NCBI GenBank assembly: GCA_937961295.1
Contig: CALGOK010000061.1
Coordinates: 1-50,856 of the forward strand
DNA length: 50,856 nucleotides
Reading direction: 5' to 3'
Source: an uncultured Gemmatimonadota bacterium
Lineage (GTDB): Bacteria > Gemmatimonadota > Gemmatimonadetes > Gemmatimonadales > GWC2-71-9
Part shown: positions 17,232 to 25,420 of the stretch, piece by piece
Layout of the letters: each line of letters starts with the position of its first letter
Position numbering within the stretch: the stretch's first letter is position 1
Program-made: the position numbers and the translations under genes
Notes under the pieces: generated by a model
Databases searched by the model: none
The model's input: only the letters and a program-made list of their open reading frames with translations
What the model was told of the DNA's origin: nothing

Positions 17232-18271
17232 TCACGCTCCCCCGCCACGCGGAGCTCTGGCTGCCGGGTGTCATCGCGACGGCGATGCGTCGGGAGCGCA
17301 AACCGCTTCGGCACGTGTGGTTGCTGATCGCCGATCACTACGAGCCGTACTGGCGCGGCGCCAACCGCAGCACCGCCGCAGCGCGGGTCGCGCGCTGGAC
17401 GGATGCCTGGCCGCGCATCGCCGAGGGGCACCGCGACAGCCGCGGCCGACCGCCGTGCTACACCTTCTTCTATCCCGAGGAGGAGTACGATCGGTCGCTG
17501 CTCGATGCGCTGGGCACGCTGCGCGATGCCGGCATCGGCGACGTCGAGGTGCACCTGCACCACGACGGCGAGGGCGAGGCCGACTTCCGCACCCGGATCG
17601 GCGGCTTCGTCCGCCGGCTGCGCGAGGATCACGGCATGCTGCGGGATCGCGGCGGACGCCCGGCGTGGTGCTTCGTCCACGGCAACTGGGCGCTGGACAA
17701 TTCGCATCCCGACGGCCGATACTGCGGACTGGACAACGAGCTGACGCTGCTGGCCGAGCTGGGCTGCGTGGCCGACTTCACGCTGCCGGCCGCCCCGTCG
17801 CCATGCCAGACCCGCACGGTGAACACCATCTACCGTGCGATCGACGACCCGGACCGTCCGCGCTCCCATGAGCACGGAACGCGCGTGACACCGGGCAGCG
17901 CCGGCCCGCCGGGCCTGCTGATGGTCCAGGGCCCGCTCACGCTGCGCCGCCACCAGCGGCGCCCGTGGCTCCCGGGGCTCGAGTGCGGCGAGCTCACCAG
18001 TGTCGACCCGCCCACGGCGCACCGGGTGGCGCGGTGGCTCGCCGTGGCGCCGCGGATCGGCGGCCACGCGTTCATCAAGCTGCACACGCACGGGGCGCAG
18101 GATCAGGTGGCGGCAGCGCTGCTGGACGGCGGGCTGGACCGGCTCTTCAGCCTGGTCGGTGAAGCGTGCGACCGGCGCGGGGTCTCCCACGGATACCTGA
18201 GTGCGTGGGAAGCCGTCACCCTGATCGAATCGCTCGAGGCGGGACGCGACCCCACCGAGGAGTCTCCATGA
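17228..18271 (+). CDS. Conserved EPS-locus protein of unknown function, possibly polysaccharide-deacetylase-like
   Basis: This 347-residue soluble protein starts at a GTG that overlaps the previous stop. It has striking motifs with many potential metal ligands: LLIADHYEPYW, YTFFYPEEEYD, VEVHLHHDGEGEADF, CFVHGNWALDNS, CGLDNELTLLAELG, DFTLPAAPSPCQTRTVN and FIKLHTHGAQDQV. I recall similar proteins in other EPS loci but no characterised member. The His/Asp-rich strands and the HLHHD and HGNW motifs suggest a NodB/glycoside-deacetylase-like barrel, but this is inference. No signal peptide is visible, so it may act on lipid-linked precursors in the cytoplasm. Confidence 0.75.
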   Translation: MITLPRHAELWLPGVIATAMRRERKPLRHVWLLIADHYEPYWRGANRSTAAARVARWTDAWPRIAEGHRDSRGRPPCYTFFYPEEEYDRSLLDALGTLRDAGIGDVEVHLHHDGEGEADFRTRIGGFVRRLREDHGMLRDRGGRPAWCFVHGNWALDNSHPDGRYCGLDNELTLLAELGCVADFTLPAAPSPCQTRTVNTIYRAIDDPDRPRSHEHGTRVTPGSAGPPGLLMVQGPLTLRRHQRRPWLPGLECGELTSVDPPTAHRVARWLAVAPRIGGHAFIKLHTHGAQDQVAAALLDGGLDRLFSLVGEACDRRGVSHGYLSAWEAVTLIESLEAGRDPTEESP

Positions 18272-19722
18272 CCGGACCACATCGACGCCGTCGGTTTCGG
18301 GCGACCCCGACCCGCGGGGGGCGCGAGGCCTCGGCCACGGTCGAGGAGGTGTCGCGGATCCTCGGCGAACCGATCCCGCCCGAGGTCGCCACCGCCCGGC
18401 CGAGCCGGGCCACCTTCTCGCTCACCGAGGTGTCCCCGGCGGTCCGGTCGCTGGCGGTCCTGTTCGGTGTGTTCCTCTGCTACGCGGTGTTCCGGATCCA
18501 GGAGCTGTACTCCGTGCTCGCCGTCCCGCGGCTTCCGCTGATGATGTCCATCGTCGTGGCGCTTGGTGTCCTCGCATCGATGCCGCTCGCGGGGTGGCGG
18601 ACGATCTGGCAGGCGGTGCCGCCGGTGCGGTGGCAGATGCTGATCGTCGTGCTCGGCGTGGTCACCGCTCCGCTCGGCATCTGGATGTCGGGCTCCCTGA
18701 ACGCGTTCCTGTTCGTGTACAGCATCTCGCTGATCGTGTTCCTGGCCACCATCGTGTTCCTCCGCGACCGCCGCGCCATGGCGACGGTGCTGCGGCTGCT
18801 GCTGCTGACGATCACCGTGATCGCCGTCTACGCGCTCTCCGACACCGCCTCGACCGCGGGACGGAGCGACCGGGTCCGCCTGGGGTGGACCCTTGACCCC
18901 AACGACCTGGCGATGCTGCTGGTCGCGATGGTCCCGCTGGCGCTCTACATGGCCCGCCGCAAGGGCGTGCGCAGCATCGGCTGGACGGGCGTCGCGGTGC
19001 TCTGCGTGGTGGCGATCATCCCGACCCAGTCGCGCGGGGCGATCCTCGGGCTCGGTGCCATGACCATGGCGCTGATCGCCCTCGGCAACAGCGGGTTCAA
19101 GCGCACCCTGTACCTGATCCTCGCGGGGATCGGCGCGGTCGGGTTGTTCGCCCTCGCCGACGCGATGGGTGCCGACCGCCTCAGCGACTTTTCCGATTAC
19201 CAGGGCGGCGAGAGCCGCACCGCGATCTGGAAGCGCGGCCTGGTCTGGATGAGCTGGCGGCCGTGGGGTTACGGCATGGACAACTTCCCGATCTTCTTCG
19301 GGTGGCTCAACGACCGCGAGCGATCCGCCCACAACTCGTTCATCGAAATCGGCGTGGAACTCGGCCTGCTCGGCCTGCTCGCCTTCGTCATGCTCTGGCT
19401 GCACACGGCGCGCGACCTGCTGCGCCAGCGCCGGCACGCGCTCGCGCTGCGCGGCCGGGTCGCCGGCGCCGAGCGCGAGGCGGCGCTCGCGACGATGATC
19501 CTGGCCGCGATGGCGGGGACGGCCGGATGCGGGTTCTTCCTTTCCAAGGCGTACGCCGGCATCACGCTGTTCATCCAGGCCCTGGGGATCGCGACGCTGC
19601 TGGGCTATCCGTTCCGCGATGCGGCAGCATCGGCGGCAACCACCCCGGCCAGCGCCCCGCGGGCGCGGCGCAGACTCGATGCGTCGCCTGCTCCCCCAGC
19701 GACGCGAGGTCGGCTGTCGTGA
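18268..19722 (+). CDS. O-antigen ligase/polymerase family membrane protein (Wzy-like)
   Basis: This 484-residue inner-membrane protein has about eleven hydrophobic segments from residue 58 to 450. The characteristic periplasmic loop lies before RTAIWKRGLVWMSWRPWGYGMDNF and SAHNSFIEIGVELGLLGLLAF, the usual Wzy_C/O-antigen-ligase signature region. It is predicted to polymerise lipid-linked EPS repeats or ligate them to an acceptor. The first ~55 residues are polar and arginine-rich. The ATG at 18268 has GAGGAG upstream and overlaps the preceding stop by four bases. Both flanking genes overlap it, so it is co-translated with them. Confidence 0.88.
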   Translation: MTGPHRRRRFRATPTRGGREASATVEEVSRILGEPIPPEVATARPSRATFSLTEVSPAVRSLAVLFGVFLCYAVFRIQELYSVLAVPRLPLMMSIVVALGVLASMPLAGWRTIWQAVPPVRWQMLIVVLGVVTAPLGIWMSGSLNAFLFVYSISLIVFLATIVFLRDRRAMATVLRLLLLTITVIAVYALSDTASTAGRSDRVRLGWTLDPNDLAMLLVAMVPLALYMARRKGVRSIGWTGVAVLCVVAIIPTQSRGAILGLGAMTMALIALGNSGFKRTLYLILAGIGAVGLFALADAMGADRLSDFSDYQGGESRTAIWKRGLVWMSWRPWGYGMDNFPIFFGWLNDRERSAHNSFIEIGVELGLLGLLAFVMLWLHTARDLLRQRRHALALRGRVAGAEREAALATMILAAMAGTAGCGFFLSKAYAGITLFIQALGIATLLGYPFRDAAASAATTPASAPRARRRLDASPAPPATRGRLS

Positions 19723-21716
19723 CCGCACCGAGGGGGGCGGCAACCGCCCTCGCGATGGTCGCCGCCCTCGCCACCGGGTTGCCTGCCCAGCAACCCGCGT
19801 CCCCGGCCGAGGGGGCCATGTCGCCAACCGGACGGTCGCCGCGCCTGGCATGGAACGCGGCCCGCCAGCGCACCTGGGAGCAGATGCGCTCCACGCGGCA
19901 CCCGCTCTACCTGCTGGCCGAGCAGAACTGCAACCAGGCCGCGCGCGGCGACCCACGATACGGCGATGGCGGACTCTGGTGTGCCTGGATCTACCAGCTC
20001 ACCGGGAACCCGCGCGTCGGCCAGGTGGCGTGGCAGCAGGCGCGCGGTGGTATCCTCCACGGCCCGGCCAATGCGAACGACGTGCGCGAGAACCTGATCG
20101 AGAAGGCGATCCTCTTCGACTGGCTCCTCCCCCTGCTGCCACCGGCGGAGCGCGATGCCGCGGTGAGCGGACTCAACCGCTGGGCCGAGTTCGCCCTCGC
20201 CATCAACACCAAGCAATACGAAGGCGGACTGCAGCTCTCGAACAGCGACGCTCTGGTCGGATACTACTTCGGCCTCGCAGCGGTGGACGTCGCCACGCGT
20301 GGGATGCCCGGGCACGTGCCTTGGCTTGACGCGGGGCCCGAGACGCAGCCGACCCGGACGACGGTCGGAGGCTGGCGTGCCACCGCTGCCGACTGGTCCA
20401 CGGCGCGCAACGCCCTGCACCGCTACCTGATCGGACCCGGTCGCGGCGGCGAATGGATCGAGGGGACAGGCTACAACCCCGGGACCCTGGGGCTGATGGC
20501 CCTTGGGCTGGCGGCGGTCGGCGGTGCGACACCCGACGGTGCCTTGGACGATGTCGCCGCCTACCTCGACTCGGCGGGCATCGCGCAGACCTGGGAGGTC
20601 ACTCCCGACCTTGCCCAGTCGGTGCAGTGGGGTGACGAGGAACATGCCCGCGGATTCCAAGGTCGGCTCTACCGCCGCACGACCACCCTCTCGCTCCTCG
20701 CGGGAGTCAACGGCGACTCACCGGGGGGCCGCACGGCGCAGGGGCTCCTTCAGGCACTCTACCAGCGCTACGGCATGACGGGGTCGCGCAGCGCCGAGCC
20801 ATGGGCCCGCGCGCTGCTGGCGTGGAATCCGTGGCTGCCGGCGGACAACCCCTTCCCCGGCGACGGCTGGCGGTACCATGCCGGCATGGGCCACCTCCTC
20901 GTCCGGCAAGGCGGTGACCTCATCTCGATCCTGATGCCCCCGAGGACCGGCGCGCACCACGAGGTCCAGTTTCTCTCGACCATGCAGGTGTATCGCGCCG
21001 GCGAATGGGCGCTCACCCAGCCGATCGGCTACGGTGGGGCGTCGATCGAGGGCCACGGCGCGAATGGCGGCCTGGTCGCGGGGCTGAGCAGCATGGCGCG
21101 CAAGGGTGTCGACACGCTCCAGCACGGCGACGGCTGGTGGGCCCTCACCGGCTCCACCGGCGGGCCCAAGTACCTGGGCAACTACTACGCGCCGCCGCCG
21201 CCGTTCCTCGAGCAGTGGCAGCGGACCGTGGTGTACTTCCGACGCGACGACACCGACCACCTGGTCACGATCGACCGGGTGGCGATGGAGGACCCGACGA
21301 CCCTGCCGAGGCTGGACCGCTATCGCGATCCGGATCGCGCCGCGATCCGCGGCGCGCGGGGCCTGTTCGAGTGGATCATCCACGCTCCCGTGCAGCCCGA
21401 TTCCACCGGCGCAACCTGGCGCTGGCACACGCCGCGGGGGCAACCCGTCATCGTGCAGCGCATCGAGGGTCCCCCTGAGCGGAGCGTGGTGCTCGACGAG
21501 CGCCGGTTGTACACCAGCTATCACGTGCGCCCGAACGAGCGCCGCTGGCAGCTGCGCCTGATCCCCGAATTCCGGGGCGGCGACCTGCGCACGGTGCACG
21601 TGGTGAGCATCGGCGCGCGCGACGCACCGACCGTCGACGCGCGGGGCGCCGTCGTCCGGGTCGGCGGCACTCGCATCACGCTCGGCCCGGTGGGGGTCGC
21701 CGCCGTCGAGGGGTGA
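19719..21716 (+). CDS. Secreted heparinase II/III-like protein (putative polysaccharide lyase)
   Basis: This 665-residue protein starts at a GTG overlapping the previous stop, with GAGG upstream. A signal peptide ends near residue 25 (ATGLPAQQ). The N-terminal half looks like an alpha/alpha toroid (SGLNRWAEFALAINTK, GGEWIEGTGYNPGTLGLMALGL). The C-terminal half is beta-rich with GAHHEVQFLSTMQVYRAGEW and DHLVTIDRVA, the layout of heparinase II/III and alginate-lyase relatives. It may trim or degrade the EPS in the periplasm, as AlgL does for alginate. Together with the AlgD-like enzyme it suggests a uronate polymer. Family assignment is by fold pattern only. It is the last gene of the operon. 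Confidence 0.65.
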   Translation: MTAPRGAATALAMVAALATGLPAQQPASPAEGAMSPTGRSPRLAWNAARQRTWEQMRSTRHPLYLLAEQNCNQAARGDPRYGDGGLWCAWIYQLTGNPRVGQVAWQQARGGILHGPANANDVRENLIEKAILFDWLLPLLPPAERDAAVSGLNRWAEFALAINTKQYEGGLQLSNSDALVGYYFGLAAVDVATRGMPGHVPWLDAGPETQPTRTTVGGWRATAADWSTARNALHRYLIGPGRGGEWIEGTGYNPGTLGLMALGLAAVGGATPDGALDDVAAYLDSAGIAQTWEVTPDLAQSVQWGDEEHARGFQGRLYRRTTTLSLLAGVNGDSPGGRTAQGLLQALYQRYGMTGSRSAEPWARALLAWNPWLPADNPFPGDGWRYHAGMGHLLVRQGGDLISILMPPRTGAHHEVQFLSTMQVYRAGEWALTQPIGYGGASIEGHGANGGLVAGLSSMARKGVDTLQHGDGWWALTGSTGGPKYLGNYYAPPPPFLEQWQRTVVYFRRDDTDHLVTIDRVAMEDPTTLPRLDRYRDPDRAAIRGARGLFEWIIHAPVQPDSTGATWRWHTPRGQPVIVQRIEGPPERSVVLDERRLYTSYHVRPNERRWQLRLIPEFRGGDLRTVHVVSIGARDAPTVDARGAVVRVGGTRITLGPVGVAAVEG

Positions 21717-21717
21717 A

Positions 21718-22296
21718 TCAGTCGGAGTCGAACTGCTCCGTCGAGCCGAGGTGGGCGAGGGTGTCGCCGTCCCCGGCGGAGCGCTGCCGCACCACCCGAG
21801 CCGGCACGCCGACCACGGTGGCGTACGGCGGCACATCCTTGACCACCACCGCGTTGGCGCCGATCCGGGCGCCGTCGCCGATGGTCACGGGCCCCAGGAT
21901 CTTGGCTCCGGCACCGATGAAGATGTCGTTGCCGAGCACCGGAGACGTGCCGCGATCGGCGCCGATCGTGACCTGGTGCTCGACGTAGATGTTGGTCCCG
22001 CCGCGCACGAGGCGGTTGATCACGACCCCGTCGGCGTGCACCAGCACGAACCCGCGACCGAACTCGGCGCCGCGGCCGATGTAGCAGTTGCAGACCATCC
22101 CGTTGAGCCGATTGGCGATCAGCTCCAGCGGCACCAGCCGATATCGCCGGGACCACTGCATCAGCCGGTACCAGACCATGGCCATGGTGCCGTCGGTGAA
22201 GAGCAACCGCAGCACCACGCCGAGGCCGTGATCGACGCCGTAGCACCAGCGGGCCTTGAGCCGAAGGTCGGTGTTGAGGTCCTGCCACAGCGCCAA
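21718..22296 (-). CDS. Serine-acetyltransferase-like hexapeptide-repeat acyltransferase
   Basis: This 192-residue cytosolic enzyme uses acetyl-CoA or a similar donor to O- or N-acylate a sugar or serine. A helical N-terminal part is followed by a left-handed beta-helix with repeated hexapeptides (YIGRGAEFGRGFVLVHADGV, VTIGADRGTSPVLGNDIFIG, then GDGARIGANAVVVKDVP). The start is the TTG at 22296, because GGAGG lies directly upstream and the helical domain begins there. Reading farther upstream in frame has no support. It converges on the heparinase-like gene with one base between stops. A minus-strand -24/-12-like element is at 22330-22345. An EPS acetylation role is inferred. Confidence 0.85.
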   Translation of the reverse strand: MALWQDLNTDLRLKARWCYGVDHGLGVVLRLLFTDGTMAMVWYRLMQWSRRYRLVPLELIANRLNGMVCNCYIGRGAEFGRGFVLVHADGVVINRLVRGGTNIYVEHQVTIGADRGTSPVLGNDIFIGAGAKILGPVTIGDGARIGANAVVVKDVPPYATVVGVPARVVRQRSAGDGDTLAHLGSTEQFDSD

Positions 22297-22329
22297 GGGG
22301 CCTCCAGGGCCGGGTCCGGACCGGAGAAT

Positions 22330-22345
22330 AGCCAGAACGGTGCCA
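22330..22345 (-). promoter_or_regulatory. Sigma54-like element for the acyltransferase gene
   Basis: On the minus strand this reads TGGCACCGTTCTGGCT. It matches the -24 half perfectly, and the GC is ten bases after the GG; the -12 half is TGGC rather than TTGC. It lies 34 bases before the TTG start. Confidence 0.4.
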
Positions 22346-22388
22346 GAGTGGACGTTCCGGCCGGGAGCGCGGCCGTCCGCGGCGCAGG

Positions 22389-22404
22389 GGGCACGCCGCT
22401 TGCG
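22389..22404 (+). promoter_or_regulatory. Sigma54 (-24/-12) promoter candidate for the 22457 operon
   Basis: GGGCACGCCGCTTGCG matches TGGCAC-N5-TTGC at every position except the first. The GC ends 54 bases before the ATG at 22457, the same spacing as at 7500/7554. No clear GTGG-N8-CCAC site is seen upstream of it. Confidence 0.6.
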
Positions 22405-22456
22405 ATTCCGGGACGGAGTCGATCCCTTCCCCGTCGTACCCGAAGGAGCCGCCACG

Positions 22457-23887
22457 ATGGCCACGCCGGTCCTGCTGCTGGAATTCAACGAGCTCTCCCC
22501 GTCACTCATGGCGAACTTCATGGCGCGAGGGCTGTTGCCCAATTTCAAGCGGCTCCATGGCGAATCGCTGGTCTGGACCACCGACGCCGGGGAGGCGCAG
22601 GAGAACCTCGAGCCCTGGATCCAGTGGGTGACCGTGCACACCGGGCTGCCGTTCGCCGATCACGGCGTGTTCCTCCTCGGCGACGGCCCCAAGTGCGCCC
22701 GGCCTCGGCTCTGGGACCTGCTCTCCGCCGCGGGACGCCGGAACTGGATCTGCGGCTCGATGAACACCGCCTATCGGCCCGGCTTCAGGGGGCGGCTCCT
22801 GCCGGACCCGTGGACCGTGGGGGCGAAACCGTATCCCGAGGGGGAATTCGACCCGTTCCTCCGCTTCGTGACCGTCAACGTGCAGGAGCACACCAACCAG
22901 ACGGTGCCGCTGACGAAGGCGGACTACTTCGCCTTCCTCCGCTGGATGGCCGGCCACGGCCTGAGCGCGTCGACGCTGAGCTACATCACCCGGCAACTCG
23001 CGACCGAGAAGGCGACCGGCAAGTTCCACTGGCGGCGCGCGATCGTGCTCGACCGGCTGCTCTGGGACGTGTTCCGCCACTACTTCCGCAAGGACCGCCC
23101 CGACTTCGCCACGTTCTTCCTGAACAGCACCGCCCACTTCCAGCACCTGCACTGGCGCAACATGGATCCCGAGCCGTTCAGCGTGAAGCCGAGCAGCGCC
23201 GAGCAGGCGGAGTTCCAGGATGCGGTGCTCTACGGCTACCAGCAGATGGATCGGGTGGTCGGCAGGGCGCTCGCGCTGGCCGGCGACACCCACACCATCG
23301 TGTTCTCCTCCGCGCTCGGCCAGCAGCCGTACCTCAAGGCCGAGGAGCACGGCGGCAAGGTGTTCTATCGCCCGAAGAAGTTCCGCGACTTCACCACGTG
23401 GGCCGGGCTCACCATGTCCCACGAGATCCAGCCGGTCATGTCGGAGGAGTTCCACCTGATCTTCGGAAGCGAGGACGATGCCGTCGCCGCCGAGCGCCAG
23501 CTGCGCACGGTGACAATCGACGGCGCCCCGGCGCTGCGCGTGCGGCGCACGGGGAGCGACATCATGACCGGCTGCGGCATCTTCCAGAAGGTCTCCGGCG
23601 ATCCCACGCTCGCCGCCGAGGGCGTCGATTCACTTCCGTTCCTGTCGCTGTTCTATCTCGCCGAGGGGGTCAAGAGCGGCATGCACCACCCGGACGGGAT
23701 CTTCTGGATCCGGCGACACGACCGGCGGCACCGGGTGCACGAGGACAAGGTGCCGCTGGTGGCCGTGGCACCGACCCTGCTGGCGCTGCAGGGCCTCGAG
23801 TCACCGGACGAGATGCCCGGCCACGTGCTGCCGGGAGCGGTCGACGCGCCCGCGGCGCGGCCGTCCGCCGCCGCAGCCACCCGTTGA
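22457..23887 (+). CDS. Alkaline-phosphatase-superfamily-like protein with apparently degenerate active site
   Basis: This 476-residue protein resembles type I phosphodiesterase/nucleotide pyrophosphatase folds (LLPNFKRLHGE, VTVHTGLPFADHGVF, RRHRVHEDKVPLVAVAPTLLALQGL). The usual metal-binding DG near the N-terminus reads EFNE, and the nucleophile segment reads NLEPWIQW. The expected SDHG is SSALGQQ, so metal binding looks impaired. No signal peptide is visible. The ATG at 22457 has a strong AAGGAG eight bases upstream. It leads the operon with the flippase and a glycosyltransferase. It could have a repurposed transfer or scaffolding role on EPS precursors; the function is not known. Confidence 0.7.
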   Translation: MATPVLLLEFNELSPSLMANFMARGLLPNFKRLHGESLVWTTDAGEAQENLEPWIQWVTVHTGLPFADHGVFLLGDGPKCARPRLWDLLSAAGRRNWICGSMNTAYRPGFRGRLLPDPWTVGAKPYPEGEFDPFLRFVTVNVQEHTNQTVPLTKADYFAFLRWMAGHGLSASTLSYITRQLATEKATGKFHWRRAIVLDRLLWDVFRHYFRKDRPDFATFFLNSTAHFQHLHWRNMDPEPFSVKPSSAEQAEFQDAVLYGYQQMDRVVGRALALAGDTHTIVFSSALGQQPYLKAEEHGGKVFYRPKKFRDFTTWAGLTMSHEIQPVMSEEFHLIFGSEDDAVAAERQLRTVTIDGAPALRVRRTGSDIMTGCGIFQKVSGDPTLAAEGVDSLPFLSLFYLAEGVKSGMHHPDGIFWIRRHDRRHRVHEDKVPLVAVAPTLLALQGLESPDEMPGHVLPGAVDAPAARPSAAAATR

Positions 23888-23908
23888 CCAGCCAGCGGCT
23901 GGGACCCG

Positions 23909-25420
23909 ATGAGCGCTAGCGAGTCGTCGCCGTCGGGGCGACTCGCCACCAACACGGCCTGGAACGCCGCCGATCTCGCCGTCGGCACGCTCACCGCGAT
24001 CGCCAATTCCGTGATCGTGGCCCGGGCCCTCGGCCCGGTCATCCTCGGGCGATACCAGTTCATCCTCTGGGCCGCCACGATCGTGTCGGTCCTCACGATG
24101 TACGGCCTCCCGGTCACGGCCAACCGCTACATCGCGCGCTACCTCGCGACCGGGCGGGCCGACCTCGCCGGCGCCGTGGTGGCGCGCACGCTGCGCTACC
24201 AGGTGCTCTTCGCGGCGGTCGCGCTCGCGGCCGGCGCCACGTTCGCGCTGACCCGCGCCCCCGAGGAGCGCCTGGTGGTGCTGCTGGTGTTCCTCTCGCT
24301 CGCGCCCGCACTGCTCATGGCGGTGCCGACCGGCGTCAACGCGATCGACGAACGCTTCGGCGGTAACGTGGTCCCCTCGGTCGTGGCCGAGATCGGCGGG
24401 ACCATGGCCATCCTCGTCGTGGCGCTGAGCGGCGGCGGCCTGGTGGAACTCGCCGCGGTGATGCTCGGATCGCGCACGCTCGACTGCACGCTCCGTTACG
24501 CGCTGGCGCGACGGCGACTCGCCGAGCTCTTCCACGGCAGGGCTGCAGAGCTGCCGGAGGAGGACTGGCGCGAGTTCCGCCAGATGGTCTGGCAGAGCGT
24601 GGTGACCCAGGTGCTGATGTTCGTCGTCTGGGACCGCAGCGAGATACTGTTCCTCGAGCTGCTGTCGTCACCCGAGCAGCTGGCATTCTTCTCGGTCTCG
24701 TTCGGGCTGGTGGTCCGCCTGCGCATGATCCCGACTGCCGCGGTCCGGGCGCAGACACCCCGCATCCTGAAGCAGCACGCGGTCTCGCCCACGCTCGCGC
24801 GGGGCGCCACCATCGGCGCGATGCGCCAGCAGCTTGTCCTCGCGGTGCCCGGCCACCTGCTCGCGGTCGCGTTCGCGTCCGATGCTGTCCGGCTACTCTA
24901 CGATGATCGCTATCTCCCGGCGATTCCCGTGATGATGGTGATGGCCGCGCTGTCGCTTCCCGGCGCGGCCGCGCGGCCGATCGAGGCACTGCTCACCGCC
25001 GTGGACGGGCGCCGCAGCATCCTGCGGCTCACCGCCATCACCGCGCTCGCCACCATCGGGTTGGACTGGATCCTGATCGCCCGGTTCGACGCGATCGGGG
25101 CCGGCGCCGCCAACGGGCTCGTCTCCATGGTGCAGGCGATGCTGCTGGGGCTCTTCGCGTGGCGCGCGGGTGGGCTCCGCTTCACCGCCCTGCGCCCGTG
25201 GGGCCTGCTGGGCCTCGGGGTGATCGCCGTCGCCGTCGCGCGGATCGTGACACTGGGCATGCCGCCACTCCTGAGCCTGCCGGTCGGCGGCATCGTCGCC
25301 TTCGGCATCTACGGCCTGGGCCTGCTTCGCGGCCGCTTCCTCTCCACCCACGAGCGGATGCGACTCGGCGAGGTGGTGACGATGGCCCGCACGACGATTA
25401 CCCGTCGGATGGGACGATGA
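23909..25420 (+). CDS. Polysaccharide flippase (Wzx, MATE/MOP superfamily)
   Basis: This 503-residue inner-membrane protein has about 12-14 hydrophobic segments. It begins with the family-typical NTAWNAADLAVGTLTAIANSVIVARALGPVILGRYQF. It is predicted to flip undecaprenyl-pyrophosphate-linked repeat units to the periplasmic face for Wzy. A long cytoplasmic loop lies near residues 205-225. It starts 21 bases after the phosphodiesterase-like gene and overlaps the next glycosyltransferase by four bases. Wzx, Wzy, Wzc and Wza together make this a Wzx/Wzy-dependent EPS pathway. Confidence 0.9.
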   Translation: MSASESSPSGRLATNTAWNAADLAVGTLTAIANSVIVARALGPVILGRYQFILWAATIVSVLTMYGLPVTANRYIARYLATGRADLAGAVVARTLRYQVLFAAVALAAGATFALTRAPEERLVVLLVFLSLAPALLMAVPTGVNAIDERFGGNVVPSVVAEIGGTMAILVVALSGGGLVELAAVMLGSRTLDCTLRYALARRRLAELFHGRAAELPEEDWREFRQMVWQSVVTQVLMFVVWDRSEILFLELLSSPEQLAFFSVSFGLVVRLRMIPTAAVRAQTPRILKQHAVSPTLARGATIGAMRQQLVLAVPGHLLAVAFASDAVRLLYDDRYLPAIPVMMVMAALSLPGAAARPIEALLTAVDGRRSILRLTAITALATIGLDWILIARFDAIGAGAANGLVSMVQAMLLGLFAWRAGGLRFTALRPWGLLGLGVIAVAVARIVTLGMPPLLSLPVGGIVAFGIYGLGLLRGRFLSTHERMRLGEVVTMARTTITRRMGR

